Below, in pieces: positions 1-5,293 of a DNA stretch of 5,293 nt. Source of the DNA: an uncultured Lacibacter sp. (GTDB taxonomy: Bacteria; Bacteroidota; Bacteroidia; Chitinophagales; Chitinophagaceae). The stretch lies in the NCBI RefSeq assembly GCF_946479605.1, contig NZ_CAMLGT010000255.1, positions 1-5,293 on the forward strand, written 5' to 3'. The position numbers and the translations under genes are program-made. Positions within the stretch are counted from its first letter, which is position 1. Each line of letters begins with the position of its first letter. The notes below the pieces were generated by a model that had not been told where the DNA came from, searched no databases, and was given only the letters and a program-made list of their open reading frames with translations.

Positions 1-177
1 GAATTAGCAGCTCAATGCGACAGAACGTTGCATATGAAAGATGGGAGAATTATTTCAGGTGCGAATTAAGAAGCACGAGTCAGGAAGTAAGAACATCAAT
101 AAATTACCTCAATCATAAGAAGATATTTAAAGCAAGGATTCTTTCCGTACTTCTGACTTGCTATCTCGTAATTGTGT
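1..177. other. Left-edge region without a supportable gene
   Basis: No convincing gene lies here. The plus-strand frame open from the left edge to 230 gives a peptide that matches no family I recognise, and its end runs antisense into the adenosyltransferase gene. The minus-strand frames contain only very short ORFs. The stretch is AT-rich and is probably the 3' flank of the adenosyltransferase gene. It holds two overlapping inverted repeats, described separately. The possibility remains that the left-edge frame is the tail of a gene entering from outside the window. Confidence 0.5.
131..162 (-). terminator. Weak candidate terminator after the adenosyltransferase gene
   Basis: On the minus strand, 15 nt after the TGA stop, AGCAAG (162-157) can pair with CTTGCT (136-131) around a 20-nt loop. 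The sequence that follows is TTAAATATCTTCTT, which is T-rich but not a clean U-tract. The stem is only 6 bp, so this is a weak call. The same bases can also pair with a distal segment near 76-89. Confidence 0.25.
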
Positions 178-738
178 TCAAACTCTTGGTTTCCACGGAA
201 TCTCTTCCACACCCAATTGATGACCTGTAAAACGTGCCAGCACAAATAAGTAATCGCTCAGCCGGTTAATGTATTTGATCACCAGCGGTTCTACAAACAT
301 TTCTTCCTGCTGCATGTGTACACATAAACGTTCGCCACGGCGACAAACACAACGGGCAACATGCATCGTACTTACTGATACATGACCCCCGGGCAGCACA
401 AAGAACTTCATGGGTGGAATTACCTCATTCATCTTATCCATTTCTTTTTCCAGGAGTTCTACATCACTTTCCTTCAAATCAGGAATTTTCATTTTTGGTT
501 CCTTCTCAGGATCGCAGGCCAGCGATGAACCAATTGTAAAAAGGCGGTCCTGTATTTCTTTCAAAACAGCTTTTGTATGTACATCACTCACATGATCGCT
601 CACAAGGCCAATGTAAGAATTGAGTTCATCTACGGTGCCATACGTTTCAATGCGTATATGACTTTTGGGAACTTTTGTTCCGCCAATTAAACTTGTTTTA
701 CCCTGGTCGCCGGTTTTTGTATAGATCTTATGTGCCAT
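178..738 (-). CDS. PduO-type corrinoid (cob(I)alamin) adenosyltransferase
   Basis: This 186-residue cytosolic enzyme transfers the 5'-deoxyadenosyl group of ATP to cob(I)alamin or a related corrinoid, giving coenzyme B12. The PduO/MMAB-type landmarks are all visible. Residues 5-20 carry the ATP-binding motif TKTGDQGKT followed by a GG pair. GTVDELNSYIG lies at 34-44 and FVLPGG at 113-118. The block ARCVCRRGER is at 128-137 and NRLSDYLFVLAR at 158-169. In this family an Asp in the VDEL motif and Args of the RRxER block support corrinoid and ATP binding, and both are present. Length is normal for a single-domain ATR. I chose ATG at 738 rather than the in-frame TTG at 765. The family's conserved N-terminus begins just after this ATG, and the TTG lies inside a TACTTTTG promoter element. 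The gene appears monocistronic, and no other B12 gene is in view. It could serve methylmalonyl-CoA mutase or B12 salvage. Confidence 0.95.
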   Translation of the reverse strand: MAHKIYTKTGDQGKTSLIGGTKVPKSHIRIETYGTVDELNSYIGLVSDHVSDVHTKAVLKEIQDRLFTIGSSLACDPEKEPKMKIPDLKESDVELLEKEMDKMNEVIPPMKFFVLPGGHVSVSTMHVARCVCRRGERLCVHMQQEEMFVEPLVIKYINRLSDYLFVLARFTGHQLGVEEIPWKPRV

Positions 739-762
739 GAGTGATTTCTTTTTTGCTTTAAA

Positions 763-794
763 CAAAAGTAGACAGGTATTGGTTGTAAATAAAA
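763..794 (-). promoter_or_regulatory. Bacteroidota-type promoter for the adenosyltransferase gene
   Basis: Reading the minus strand, TACTTTTG at 770-763 matches the -7 consensus TAnnTTTG exactly. Twenty bases upstream lies TTTT (794-791), a one-mismatch version of the -33 TTTG element. Transcription would start around 755-758, giving a leader of roughly 20 nt before the ATG at 738. The -33-like Ts are also the tail of the terminator of the gene upstream. Confidence 0.6.
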
Positions 795-818
795 GTGGAG
801 AGTTGAAAAACTCTCCAC
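786..818 (-). terminator. Intrinsic terminator of the ABC ATPase gene
   Basis: GTGGAGAGTT (795-804) and AACTCTCCAC (809-818) form a perfect 10-bp stem around a 4-nt loop. On the minus strand the stem is followed at once by TTTTATTTA, a good U-tract. It begins 25 nt after the TAA stop of the ABC ATPase gene. On the plus strand the sequence after the stem is not T-rich, so it works for minus-strand transcription only. It separates the gatC-ABC unit from the adenosyltransferase gene. Confidence 0.88.
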
Positions 819-843
819 AACAAATGAGGTATACGAAAACTGA

Positions 844-1548
844 TTAATGCTGACGAACCATTCCTTCTTTCTTACGGTCGCTTTCAATTAAGCCATCACG
901 TAAACGGACAATACGTTTTGCATAATCTGCAATGTCTTCTTCATGCGTTACCAATACAACCGTATTTCCCAGGTGATGAATATCGGTAAGCAGGTTCATG
1001 ATTTCAACCGAAGTTTTTGAGTCAAGATTTCCTGTCGGTTCATCGGCAAGAATAATAGATGGACGATTGACCAATGCACGGGCAATGGCCACACGCTGAA
1101 TTTGTCCGCCACTCAGTTCATTTGGTTTATGATGATAACGATCGTCAAGCTTTACTTTTTCCAGCATTTCCATTGCACGTTCGTTGCGTTCTTTCTTTGA
1201 AACACCGGCATAGATGAGCGGAAGGGCCACATTTTCCAATGCAGATAAACGGGGCAGCAGGTTAAACTGCTGAAACACGAAACCTATCTCCTGGTTACGG
1301 ATGTCAGCCAGATCATTATCACTCATACGGCTTACATCTTTTCCATTGAGCACATAACTTCCGCTGCTGAGCGTATCGAGGCAGCCGAGAATATTCATCA
1401 ACGTACTTTTACCGGAACCGGAAGGACCCATCAATGCCACAAATTCGTTTTTGTGTATGTCAAGGTCAATGCCTTTCAGCACAGGCAGTTCCTGCTTGCC
1501 GAGGTAATAACTTTTGCGGAGCTGTTCGAGGTGAATGACAGATTGCAT
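844..1548 (-). CDS. ABC transporter ATP-binding protein, MacB/LolD-type
   Basis: This 234-residue protein is the nucleotide-binding subunit of an ABC transporter and would power a membrane permease from the cytoplasmic face. It is a complete single ATPase domain. Walker A is GPSGSGKST (41-49), the Q-loop is at [10 protein letters not shown] (90-99), and the signature [15 protein letters not shown] spans 145-159. Walker B is [13 protein letters not shown] (165-177) with catalytic Glu170, and the H-loop is VTHEED (200-205). DEPTGNLDS together with [14 protein letters not shown] is typical of the MacB/LolD/FtsE-like group. That group acts with MacB- or LolC/E-type permeases in lipoprotein release or export of drugs or peptides. 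No permease gene is in the window: gatC lies 15 bp upstream and a strong terminator lies downstream. The partner must be encoded elsewhere, and the substrate cannot be told from the ATPase alone. Confidence 0.93.
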   Translation of the reverse strand: MQSVIHLEQLRKSYYLGKQELPVLKGIDLDIHKNEFVALMGPSGSGKSTLMNILGCLDTLSSGSYVLNGKDVSRMSDNDLADIRNQEIGFVFQQFNLLPRLSALENVALPLIYAGVSKKERNERAMEMLEKVKLDDRYHHKPNELSGGQIQRVAIARALVNRPSIILADEPTGNLDSKTSVEIMNLLTDIHHLGNTVVLVTHEEDIADYAKRIVRLRDGLIESDRKKEGMVRQH

Positions 1549-1563
1549 GGGTTGAATATAGAA

Positions 1564-1854
1564 TTATTTTTTGATGACTTTCGGCACAAGAAAAAATTGA
1601 TCATTTCTGCCTGCTGCATTTTCAAGTCCGGCTTCACGGGCAACGGAACCTTTCAACTTATCTTCACGTAATACATTGATCTCTTCAGTAAGATGCATCA
1701 GCGGTTCAATACCTGTTGTATCAAGCTCCTGCAGTTTTTCAATAAACCCGATCATTTGCTCAAGGTCGGTGCGTAGCTTTTCTTTTTCCTCCGGCTTTAT
1801 TTCAAGTCGTGCCAGCAGGCTCAGTTTGTCAATTAAAGCATGGTTTACTTCCAT
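1564..1854 (-). CDS. gatC: Asp-tRNA(Asn)/Glu-tRNA(Gln) amidotransferase subunit C
   Basis: GatC is the small subunit of the GatCAB amidotransferase. That enzyme converts Glu-tRNA(Gln), and in some bacteria Asp-tRNA(Asn), to the amidated forms used in translation. GatC wraps around GatA and stabilises it against GatB. The 96-residue length is typical. The sequence shows the helical N-terminus with LSLLARLEI (11-19), then the hallmark DLEQMIGFIEKLQELDTTGIEPL (30-52). VLREDK follows at 61-66, and the conserved tail FFLVPKVI is at 87-94. gatA and gatB are absent from the window, so gatC is separate from them here, as is common outside gatCAB operons. The ABC ATPase starts 15 bp after the gatC stop and is probably co-transcribed. 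ATG at 1854 is preceded very closely by a promoter-like TATTTTTG. Confidence 0.95.
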   Translation of the reverse strand: MEVNHALIDKLSLLARLEIKPEEKEKLRTDLEQMIGFIEKLQELDTTGIEPLMHLTEEINVLREDKLKGSVAREAGLENAAGRNDQFFLVPKVIKK

Positions 1855-1858
1855 CGGT

Positions 1859-1866
1859 CAAAAATA
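1859..1866 (-). promoter_or_regulatory. Candidate -7 element directly upstream of gatC
   Basis: On the minus strand TATTTTTG (1866-1859) matches TAnnTTTG exactly and ends 4 nt before the gatC ATG. If used, transcription would start at or within a few bases of the start codon, giving an almost leaderless mRNA. No good -33 TTTG is present at a spacing of 19-21, so the match could be chance or the promoter weak. It lies in the 55-bp gap after the DUF1003 gene, where I see no hairpin terminator, so read-through from mgtE-DUF1003 is also possible. Confidence 0.35.
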
Positions 1867-1909
1867 AGCAAATTGGTGGGTGAGGGCTTTGTTTTGGATG
1901 AGCGGGTGG

Positions 1910-2452
1910 CTATTTTTTATTGATCTGTTCCTGGAGGTCCTGAAGAATAGCTAACTGTTTCAACTGTATTTCGTACAGCGTTTTTAATTGCTCTTCTATT
2001 ACAAGGTCAATTTTCTGGTGCATACTGCGTATTTCCAGCTCGGCTTTCAGGTTGATCAAATAATCGTTCTGTGCCCTTTGCCGGTCTTTTTCCTCCTGCC
2101 TGTTCTGGCTCATCATAATAATGGGAGCCTGCAATGCTGCAATACAGGATAAAATGAGATTCATGAGAATAAAAGGAAAGGGGTCGAAACTTTCCTTTTC
2201 AGGGAGGATGGTATTGAGTACAATCCAAAAGATCAGTATCACCAGAAAAAGAATAATGAACATCCAGCTTCCGCCAAACCTGGCAATTTTATCAGACAGG
2301 CTTTGCCCTCTAGTTAAGGTTTCTTCTGGCGGGTGAGCAAGATTTTTGAGGATGAGTTCTTCATCCTCGATGGTTTGTTTTACAATATTGTGCAGTTTGG
2401 TTAACTGGTCGTTTTCAATTGTAAACAGTTCATCAATTTCTTTCGTGTTCAT
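1910..2452 (-). CDS. DUF1003 family membrane protein
   Basis: This 180-residue protein belongs to the DUF1003 family, whose biochemical role is not established to my knowledge. Residues 1-55 are soluble and charged. GGSWMFIILFLVILIFWIVL (60-79) is the first membrane segment and holds the family's GSW motif. The loop FDPFPF (89-94) leads into the second membrane segment (about 94-114). That segment ends in the diagnostic LQAPIIMMSQNRQ (107-119), followed by KDRQRAQNDYLINLKAELEI (122-141). The tail (about 142-180) is rich in Leu, Gln, Glu and Lys and probably forms a coiled coil in the cytoplasm, suggesting oligomerisation or a partner protein. Length and motifs are complete. The gene begins 19 bp after the mgtE stop with no terminator between, so the two are probably co-transcribed. 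This suggests, but does not prove, a role in magnesium or divalent-ion transport. Confidence 0.92.
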   Translation of the reverse strand: MNTKEIDELFTIENDQLTKLHNIVKQTIEDEELILKNLAHPPEETLTRGQSLSDKIARFGGSWMFIILFLVILIFWIVLNTILPEKESFDPFPFILMNLILSCIAALQAPIIMMSQNRQEEKDRQRAQNDYLINLKAELEIRSMHQKIDLVIEEQLKTLYEIQLKQLAILQDLQEQINKK

Positions 2453-2471
2453 AGTTTATGCTGAATTTGAT

Positions 2472-3863
2472 CTATAGCAAAACGCCGCTCAGGAAGAGGT
2501 ACGCCATTGAAAAATAAATGAGCAATCCTGTAACATCTACAAGTGTGGCTACAAATGGAGTGGATGATGCTGCAGGGTCGGCTCCAAACTTTTTCAACAC
2601 CAACGGTAACATTGATCCCATAAGTGTTCCCCATAAAACAATACCAATAAGCGAACAGCCAACTGTTAAAGCAATCAGCATTGCATGGTCGCCAAAAGTG
2701 GTACTGAAAGAACTCCACACAAAAATTACCGAAAGAGCAATGATGCACAGCGATGAACCCAGTAAAAGCCCCGACATGATCTCACGCCGCATAATCCGCC
2801 ACCAATCGGCAATGCTGATCTCGCCTAAAGCCATTGCCTGTATAATAAGTGTAGATGCCTGCGAGCCGCTGTTGCCTCCGCTGGAAATGATCAAAGGAAT
2901 GAATGTGGCGAGTATGACCACTTTTGCAATTTCATCTTCATAACTCTGCATAGCTGTTATGGTAATGAGTTCACCAAAAAACAAAATGATCAGCCATACC
3001 ACCCGCTTTTTAAACAGCTTGAAGATGGGCGTTTCAATATAGGGTTCGTCAAGAGCTTCGGTACCCCCCATTTTCTGCATGTCCTCACTGAACTCTTCGT
3101 TGGCAACCCACAAAACGTCATCAATGGTTACAATGCCCAGTAGTTTATTGGTGCTGCTGACAACCGGCAAGGCCACCCGGTTATTCATTTTAAACGCTTC
3201 GTTGGCTGTTTCCTGATCATCATCCACATTCAGTGCAATAAAACGTCCATCAATCAGTTCTTCTACTTTTTTATCTGGTGCAGCAAGAATAATGTCCCTG
3301 ATGCGTATATCATCGATCAACTCACCTTTTTCGTTAATAATGTACAGTACGTTGATGGTTTCGCTGTCCTTTCCATATTTGCGAATGGTGTCAAAGACTT
3401 CGGAAACAGTATTGTAGGGGTAGATATACACGTAATCGGGTGTCATCAAACGCCCAATACTGTTTTCCGGGTAGCCCAGAAGCGAAAGAGTAACCTTTCG
3501 TTCATCAGGGTTCAGCAGTTTAATCAGTTCCCGCACTACACTGCTGGGCAATTCTTCCAGGAAAGAAGTGCGGTCATCGGCGGGGAGTTCGTTCAACAGT
3601 TCAGCTGTTTTAAAGGGCGGCAGTTCTTTAATGATCTGCTTTTGAGTAGGTACATCAAGGATCTTGAACACACTGGCAGCCCTGTGTACGCTCATATTGG
3701 CCAGCATTTGGCTTTCGTAATCCGGAAATTCATACACCAGTTCGGCCACATCGCTGATGTTCTGATTATTCAGAAACTCCTGTATCTCCAGCTTGTCTTC
3801 ACGTATCATCAACTCTTTCAGCTGATCTTTTAATGATACTTCCTGCTCCAGTTCAAGACTCAT
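2472..3863 (-). CDS. mgtE: Magnesium transporter MgtE
   Basis: MgtE is a homodimeric, Mg2+-gated Mg2+ channel of the inner membrane. This 463-residue copy has the full layout. The cytosolic helical N domain (about 15-135) contains repeats such as LLNELPADDRTSFLEELP. A CBS pair (about 136-255) follows, with MTPDYVYIYPYNT (140-152) and GIVTIDDVLW (243-252). A connecting plug helix lies at about 253-280, and about five membrane segments fill 287-463. Family hallmarks include PLIISSGGNSGSQAS (323-337) and DPAASSTPFVATLVDVTG (429-446). Asp443 corresponds by motif to the pore Asp that coordinates Mg2+ in Thermus MgtE. Acidic residues such as DDD (214-216) in the CBS region fit the Mg2+-sensing interface. 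ATG at 3863 is preceded at 7 nt by AAAAAGG, a weak Shine-Dalgarno. The 99-bp upstream gap is too short for an M-box riboswitch, so control is probably mainly at the protein level. The DUF1003 gene follows directly. Confidence 0.96.
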   Translation of the reverse strand: MSLELEQEVSLKDQLKELMIREDKLEIQEFLNNQNISDVAELVYEFPDYESQMLANMSVHRAASVFKILDVPTQKQIIKELPPFKTAELLNELPADDRTSFLEELPSSVVRELIKLLNPDERKVTLSLLGYPENSIGRLMTPDYVYIYPYNTVSEVFDTIRKYGKDSETINVLYIINEKGELIDDIRIRDIILAAPDKKVEELIDGRFIALNVDDDQETANEAFKMNNRVALPVVSSTNKLLGIVTIDDVLWVANEEFSEDMQKMGGTEALDEPYIETPIFKLFKKRVVWLIILFFGELITITAMQSYEDEIAKVVILATFIPLIISSGGNSGSQASTLIIQAMALGEISIADWWRIMRREIMSGLLLGSSLCIIALSVIFVWSSFSTTFGDHAMLIALTVGCSLIGIVLWGTLMGSMLPLVLKKFGADPAASSTPFVATLVDVTGLLIYFSMAYLFLSGVLL

Positions 3864-3962
3864 AATTCAACCTTTTTATAATAAGTGTCGCAGCTGATTT
3901 CTGCATTTTGGCTAAAGTTAGTTTCTTTGATTGAAAGACGAATTCTTACATAAAACTTCATT
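3864..3962. promoter_or_regulatory. Divergent intergenic region between mgtE and the SET-domain gene
   Basis: This 99-bp gap must hold both promoters. For the plus-strand SET gene, TTTCTTTG (3922-3929) is one mismatch from TAnnTTTG. TTTC (3898-3901), 20 nt upstream, is one mismatch from TTTG. For mgtE, the minus strand has TAACTTTA (3920-3913), one mismatch from the -7 consensus, but no matching -33. The two candidates nearly abut, so the promoters may interfere with each other. Neither is strong. I see no riboswitch-like structure. Confidence 0.35.
3871..3877 (-). promoter_or_regulatory. Weak Shine-Dalgarno of mgtE
   Basis: AAAAAGG on the minus strand lies 7 nt before the mgtE ATG. It is the only purine-rich, Shine-Dalgarno-like stretch I noticed close in front of a start here. 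Bacteroidota usually rely little on this pairing, so its effect may be small, but it supports ATG at 3863 as the start. Confidence 0.35.
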
Positions 3963-4349
3963 ATGCGGTTACCTTGTTTATTCATTGGCGAAACAGAGGA
4001 AAAAGGGCGTGCTGTGTTTACAAATGAGATCATTCCTGCAGGGACTATTATAGAATCATCTCCCGTGATTGTGATGAGTGCTGATGAAAGGAAATTACTT
4101 GATCAAACGCTTTTACACGATTATATTTTTGAATGGGGGCCAAACCATGATGAATGCGCACTGGCGCTTGGCTGGATATCGATCTACAACCATTCTTACG
4201 GCAGCAATGCCGAATATTTTATGGATTTTGACAGCAGTCAGATGATGATCAAAACTGTTCACAGGATCGAGGAAGGCGAGGAAGTGACAATTAACTACAA
4301 CGGCGAATGGAACGATGAAAAGAAGGTATGGTTTGATGTAAAGGATTAA
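3963..4349 (+). CDS. Small SET domain-containing protein (putative protein-lysine methyltransferase)
   Basis: The 128-residue protein is little more than a SET domain, the fold of S-adenosylmethionine-dependent protein lysine methyltransferases. KGRAVFTNEIIPAGTIIE (14-31) matches the N-terminal GxGvfA-type motif. YNHSYGSNAEY (75-85) matches the NHS/NH(S)C cofactor-binding motif, and GEEVTINYN (105-113) matches the C-terminal GEELTxdY motif with Tyr112 as the probable catalytic-site Tyr. The Cys-rich pre-SET and post-SET zinc regions of eukaryotic histone enzymes are missing. Only two Cys are present (5 and 65), neither in a CxC pattern. The protein ends about 15 residues after the last motif, so how the lysine channel is closed is unclear. 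It is cytosolic, with no signal or membrane segment. Its substrate is unknown; a ribosomal, DNA-associated or other protein is possible. It is transcribed away from mgtE and appears monocistronic. Confidence 0.87.
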   Translation: MRLPCLFIGETEEKGRAVFTNEIIPAGTIIESSPVIVMSADERKLLDQTLLHDYIFEWGPNHDECALALGWISIYNHSYGSNAEYFMDFDSSQMMIKTVHRIEEGEEVTINYNGEWNDEKKVWFDVKD

Positions 4350-4359
4350 AAATAAACGT

Positions 4360-4388
4360 AATTCGTAAGGCTACAATGTCGAATTTTT
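4360..4388 (+). terminator. Weak candidate terminator after the SET-domain gene
   Basis: AATTCG (4360-4365) and CGAATT (4380-4385) form a perfect but AT-rich 6-bp stem around a 14-nt loop. It is followed by TTT, so the run including the stem end is five Ts. It begins 10 nt after the TAA stop. Position and polarity fit a terminator, but the stem is weak. Confidence 0.35.
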
Positions 4389-4407
4389 AAAGAAATACCG
4401 GCATTTT

Positions 4408-4439
4408 ATTGCATTCTTGCCTTCTGCAAGCTACTTTTG
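4408..4439 (+). promoter_or_regulatory. Bacteroidota-type promoter for the exported-protein gene
   Basis: TACTTTTG (4432-4439) matches the -7 consensus TAnnTTTG exactly, and ATTG (4408-4411) lies 20 nt upstream as a near-consensus -33 element. Transcription would start near 4446, leaving a leader of about 70 nt before ATG 4518. The leader's end is A-rich without a Shine-Dalgarno, as expected in this phylum. The spacer holds a short dyad, CTTGC-CTTCT-GCAAG (4416-4430), that could be an operator or chance. Confidence 0.65.
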
Positions 4440-4517
4440 CACTAACCATCTTCCTGAAAAAAGCCTACTTTAATCTCCCCACCTACGGAAACCAGTTAAC
4501 AATTAAAACTCTTCTAC

Positions 4518-5293
4518 ATGATTAGAAAGTTACTCTTGTTGCTGGTTGTAACAACATACCTGCAAAACACATCTTACTCTCAAAGTGCCGAAGTTTACGG
4601 CAATGCATTTTGGCAAAGTGCCAATAATCGTGTAGTTATACGTTTAGCTCTGCGTAACCCAACAGGATCTAGTTCAGGACAGACACGGTTAATGGGTTGG
4701 CGTTTTGGCATTCAGTATAATGATGCAAACGTATCTTTTGCTGGTTATACAAGTTATATGACTGGTTTAAATGATGCTTCCTATTTATCGTTTATAGGTC
4801 CTGATACTGCACCAGGTGCAGCAGACATAGACGGAGCATTAGGAGCACAACGTACAGCAAACATTACAGGGGGAGGTCAAAAGGTGATGCAGCTGCGACA
4901 TATAAATCGATCAACTACAAATTGCACCAATGGTTTAACTCTTGCTGCGGGCCAAATGGCTATTTTAATTGATATTTATTTTACGTTGGACAATAATAAT
5001 CCTTCTTATTATCATCTGACTGATCCGGACTACGGGTTTGGTGATCCTGAGTTTATTGCTCAATTCCTTGAAAAGAGTAATGGAGGACATACAGGAAATC
5101 TTTCAGATGGGTATAAAGATATTGCTGTTGTAATTCTTAGAGAGGGAAATGAAGGTAACCCATATCAACCATTTGATGCCAGTAGTTGTGGTTCCAATGT
5201 AAATACAAATCCTATAACTATCGGGAAAGAAGATGTGAATTTTATTACACCCATAAACGGTGTTTTAGCTGGTAAAGCAACCGAAGCTTCTGT
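4518..5293 (+). CDS. Exported protein of unknown function, N-terminal part (cut by right edge)
   Basis: The reading frame is open from ATG 4518 to the end of the window, giving 258 residues without a stop. The N-terminus MIRKLLLLLVVTTYLQ is a signal peptide: two basic residues, then a hydrophobic core, with probable cleavage after SYS (19-21). There is no lipobox Cys, so it is not a lipoprotein. The mature part is rich in Asn, Gly, Ser, Thr and aromatic residues. Short beta-like stretches include NRVVIRLALRN (37-47) and LMGWRFGIQYNDANVSFAGY (58-77), which suggest an extracellular beta-sandwich. Only two Cys are seen (136 and 224). A type IX secretion C-terminal domain is common in such proteins but would lie beyond the window. 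I do not recognise a named family, and it could be a surface or adhesin-like protein. An upstream promoter and about 70-nt leader suggest independent expression. Confidence 0.8.
   Translation, partial: MIRKLLLLLVVTTYLQNTSYSQSAEVYGNAFWQSANNRVVIRLALRNPTGSSSGQTRLMGWRFGIQYNDANVSFAGYTSYMTGLNDASYLSFIGPDTAPGAADIDGALGAQRTANITGGGQKVMQLRHINRSTTNCTNGLTLAAGQMAILIDIYFTLDNNNPSYYHLTDPDYGFGDPEFIAQFLEKSNGGHTGNLSDGYKDIAVVILREGNEGNPYQPFDASSCGSNVNTNPITIGKEDVNFITPINGVLAGKATEAS

Noticed and set aside
3..230. Plus-strand frame open from the left edge, with an ATG at 15 and a hydrophobic stretch
   Set aside because: It overlaps the well-supported adenosyltransferase C-terminus antisense, matches no family I know and has no promoter or ribosome site. 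A gene tail entering from the left cannot be fully excluded.
739..843. Cobalamin riboswitch upstream of the adenosyltransferase gene
   Set aside because: The promoter lies about 25 nt before the start codon, so the leader is too short; the only structure is the terminator of the upstream gene.
687..887. Minus-strand frame across the terminator region
   Set aside because: It spans the ABC ATPase end, the terminator hairpin and the adenosyltransferase start in another frame; its peptide is not protein-like.
1855..1909. Terminator between the DUF1003 gene and gatC
   Set aside because: I found no stem of useful length followed by a T-tract in this 55-bp gap on the minus strand.
2449..2748. 99-codon minus-strand frame rich in Cys, His and Trp
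   Set aside because: It is a shadow of the mgtE 3' end in another frame; the mgtE frame has clear family motifs.
2518..2943. 141-codon plus-strand frame antisense to mgtE
   Set aside because: It is the antisense shadow of the MgtE membrane domain, with no signals of its own.
3864..3962. M-box (magnesium) riboswitch upstream of mgtE
   Set aside because: The gap is only 99 bp, is shared with a divergent gene, and shows no multi-helix structure of the expected size.

Overview
The window looks like ordinary chromosome from a member of Bacteroidota, possibly the Chitinophagaceae, though that rank is inferred. Three signs support the phylum. Start codons mostly lack a Shine-Dalgarno sequence. Three upstream regions carry the TAnnTTTG (-7) element of the Bacteroidota primary sigma factor. 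The protein set also fits: DUF1003, MgtE, GatC, a PduO-type adenosyltransferase, and a secreted protein with a plain signal peptide. There are no tRNA or rRNA genes, insertion sequences, CRISPR arrays or phage genes.

Layout: positions 1-177 hold no convincing gene. Five genes on the minus strand fill 178-3863. In their own reading order they are mgtE (Mg2+ channel), a DUF1003 membrane protein, gatC (amidotransferase subunit C), a MacB/LolD-type ABC ATPase, and a corrinoid adenosyltransferase (ATR). mgtE and DUF1003 are 19 bp apart and probably co-transcribed. gatC and the ABC ATPase are 15 bp apart and probably co-transcribed, with a candidate near-leaderless promoter in front of gatC. A strong intrinsic terminator (10-bp perfect stem plus T-rich tail) closes the ABC gene. 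The ATR gene then starts from its own TACTTTTG promoter, whose upstream half overlaps the terminator tail.

On the plus strand, a small SET-domain protein (3963-4349) is divergent from mgtE across a 99-bp gap. After a 168-bp gap with a good Bacteroidota promoter comes a gene for a large exported protein, cut by the right edge (4518 onward).

The genes do not form one pathway. The most suggestive functional link is MgtE with DUF1003, a membrane protein family of unknown role. The ABC ATPase has no permease in the window. I found no clear new multi-gene system; the most interesting items are the MgtE-DUF1003 pair, the compact terminator/promoter junction, the stand-alone SET protein and the unidentified exported protein.
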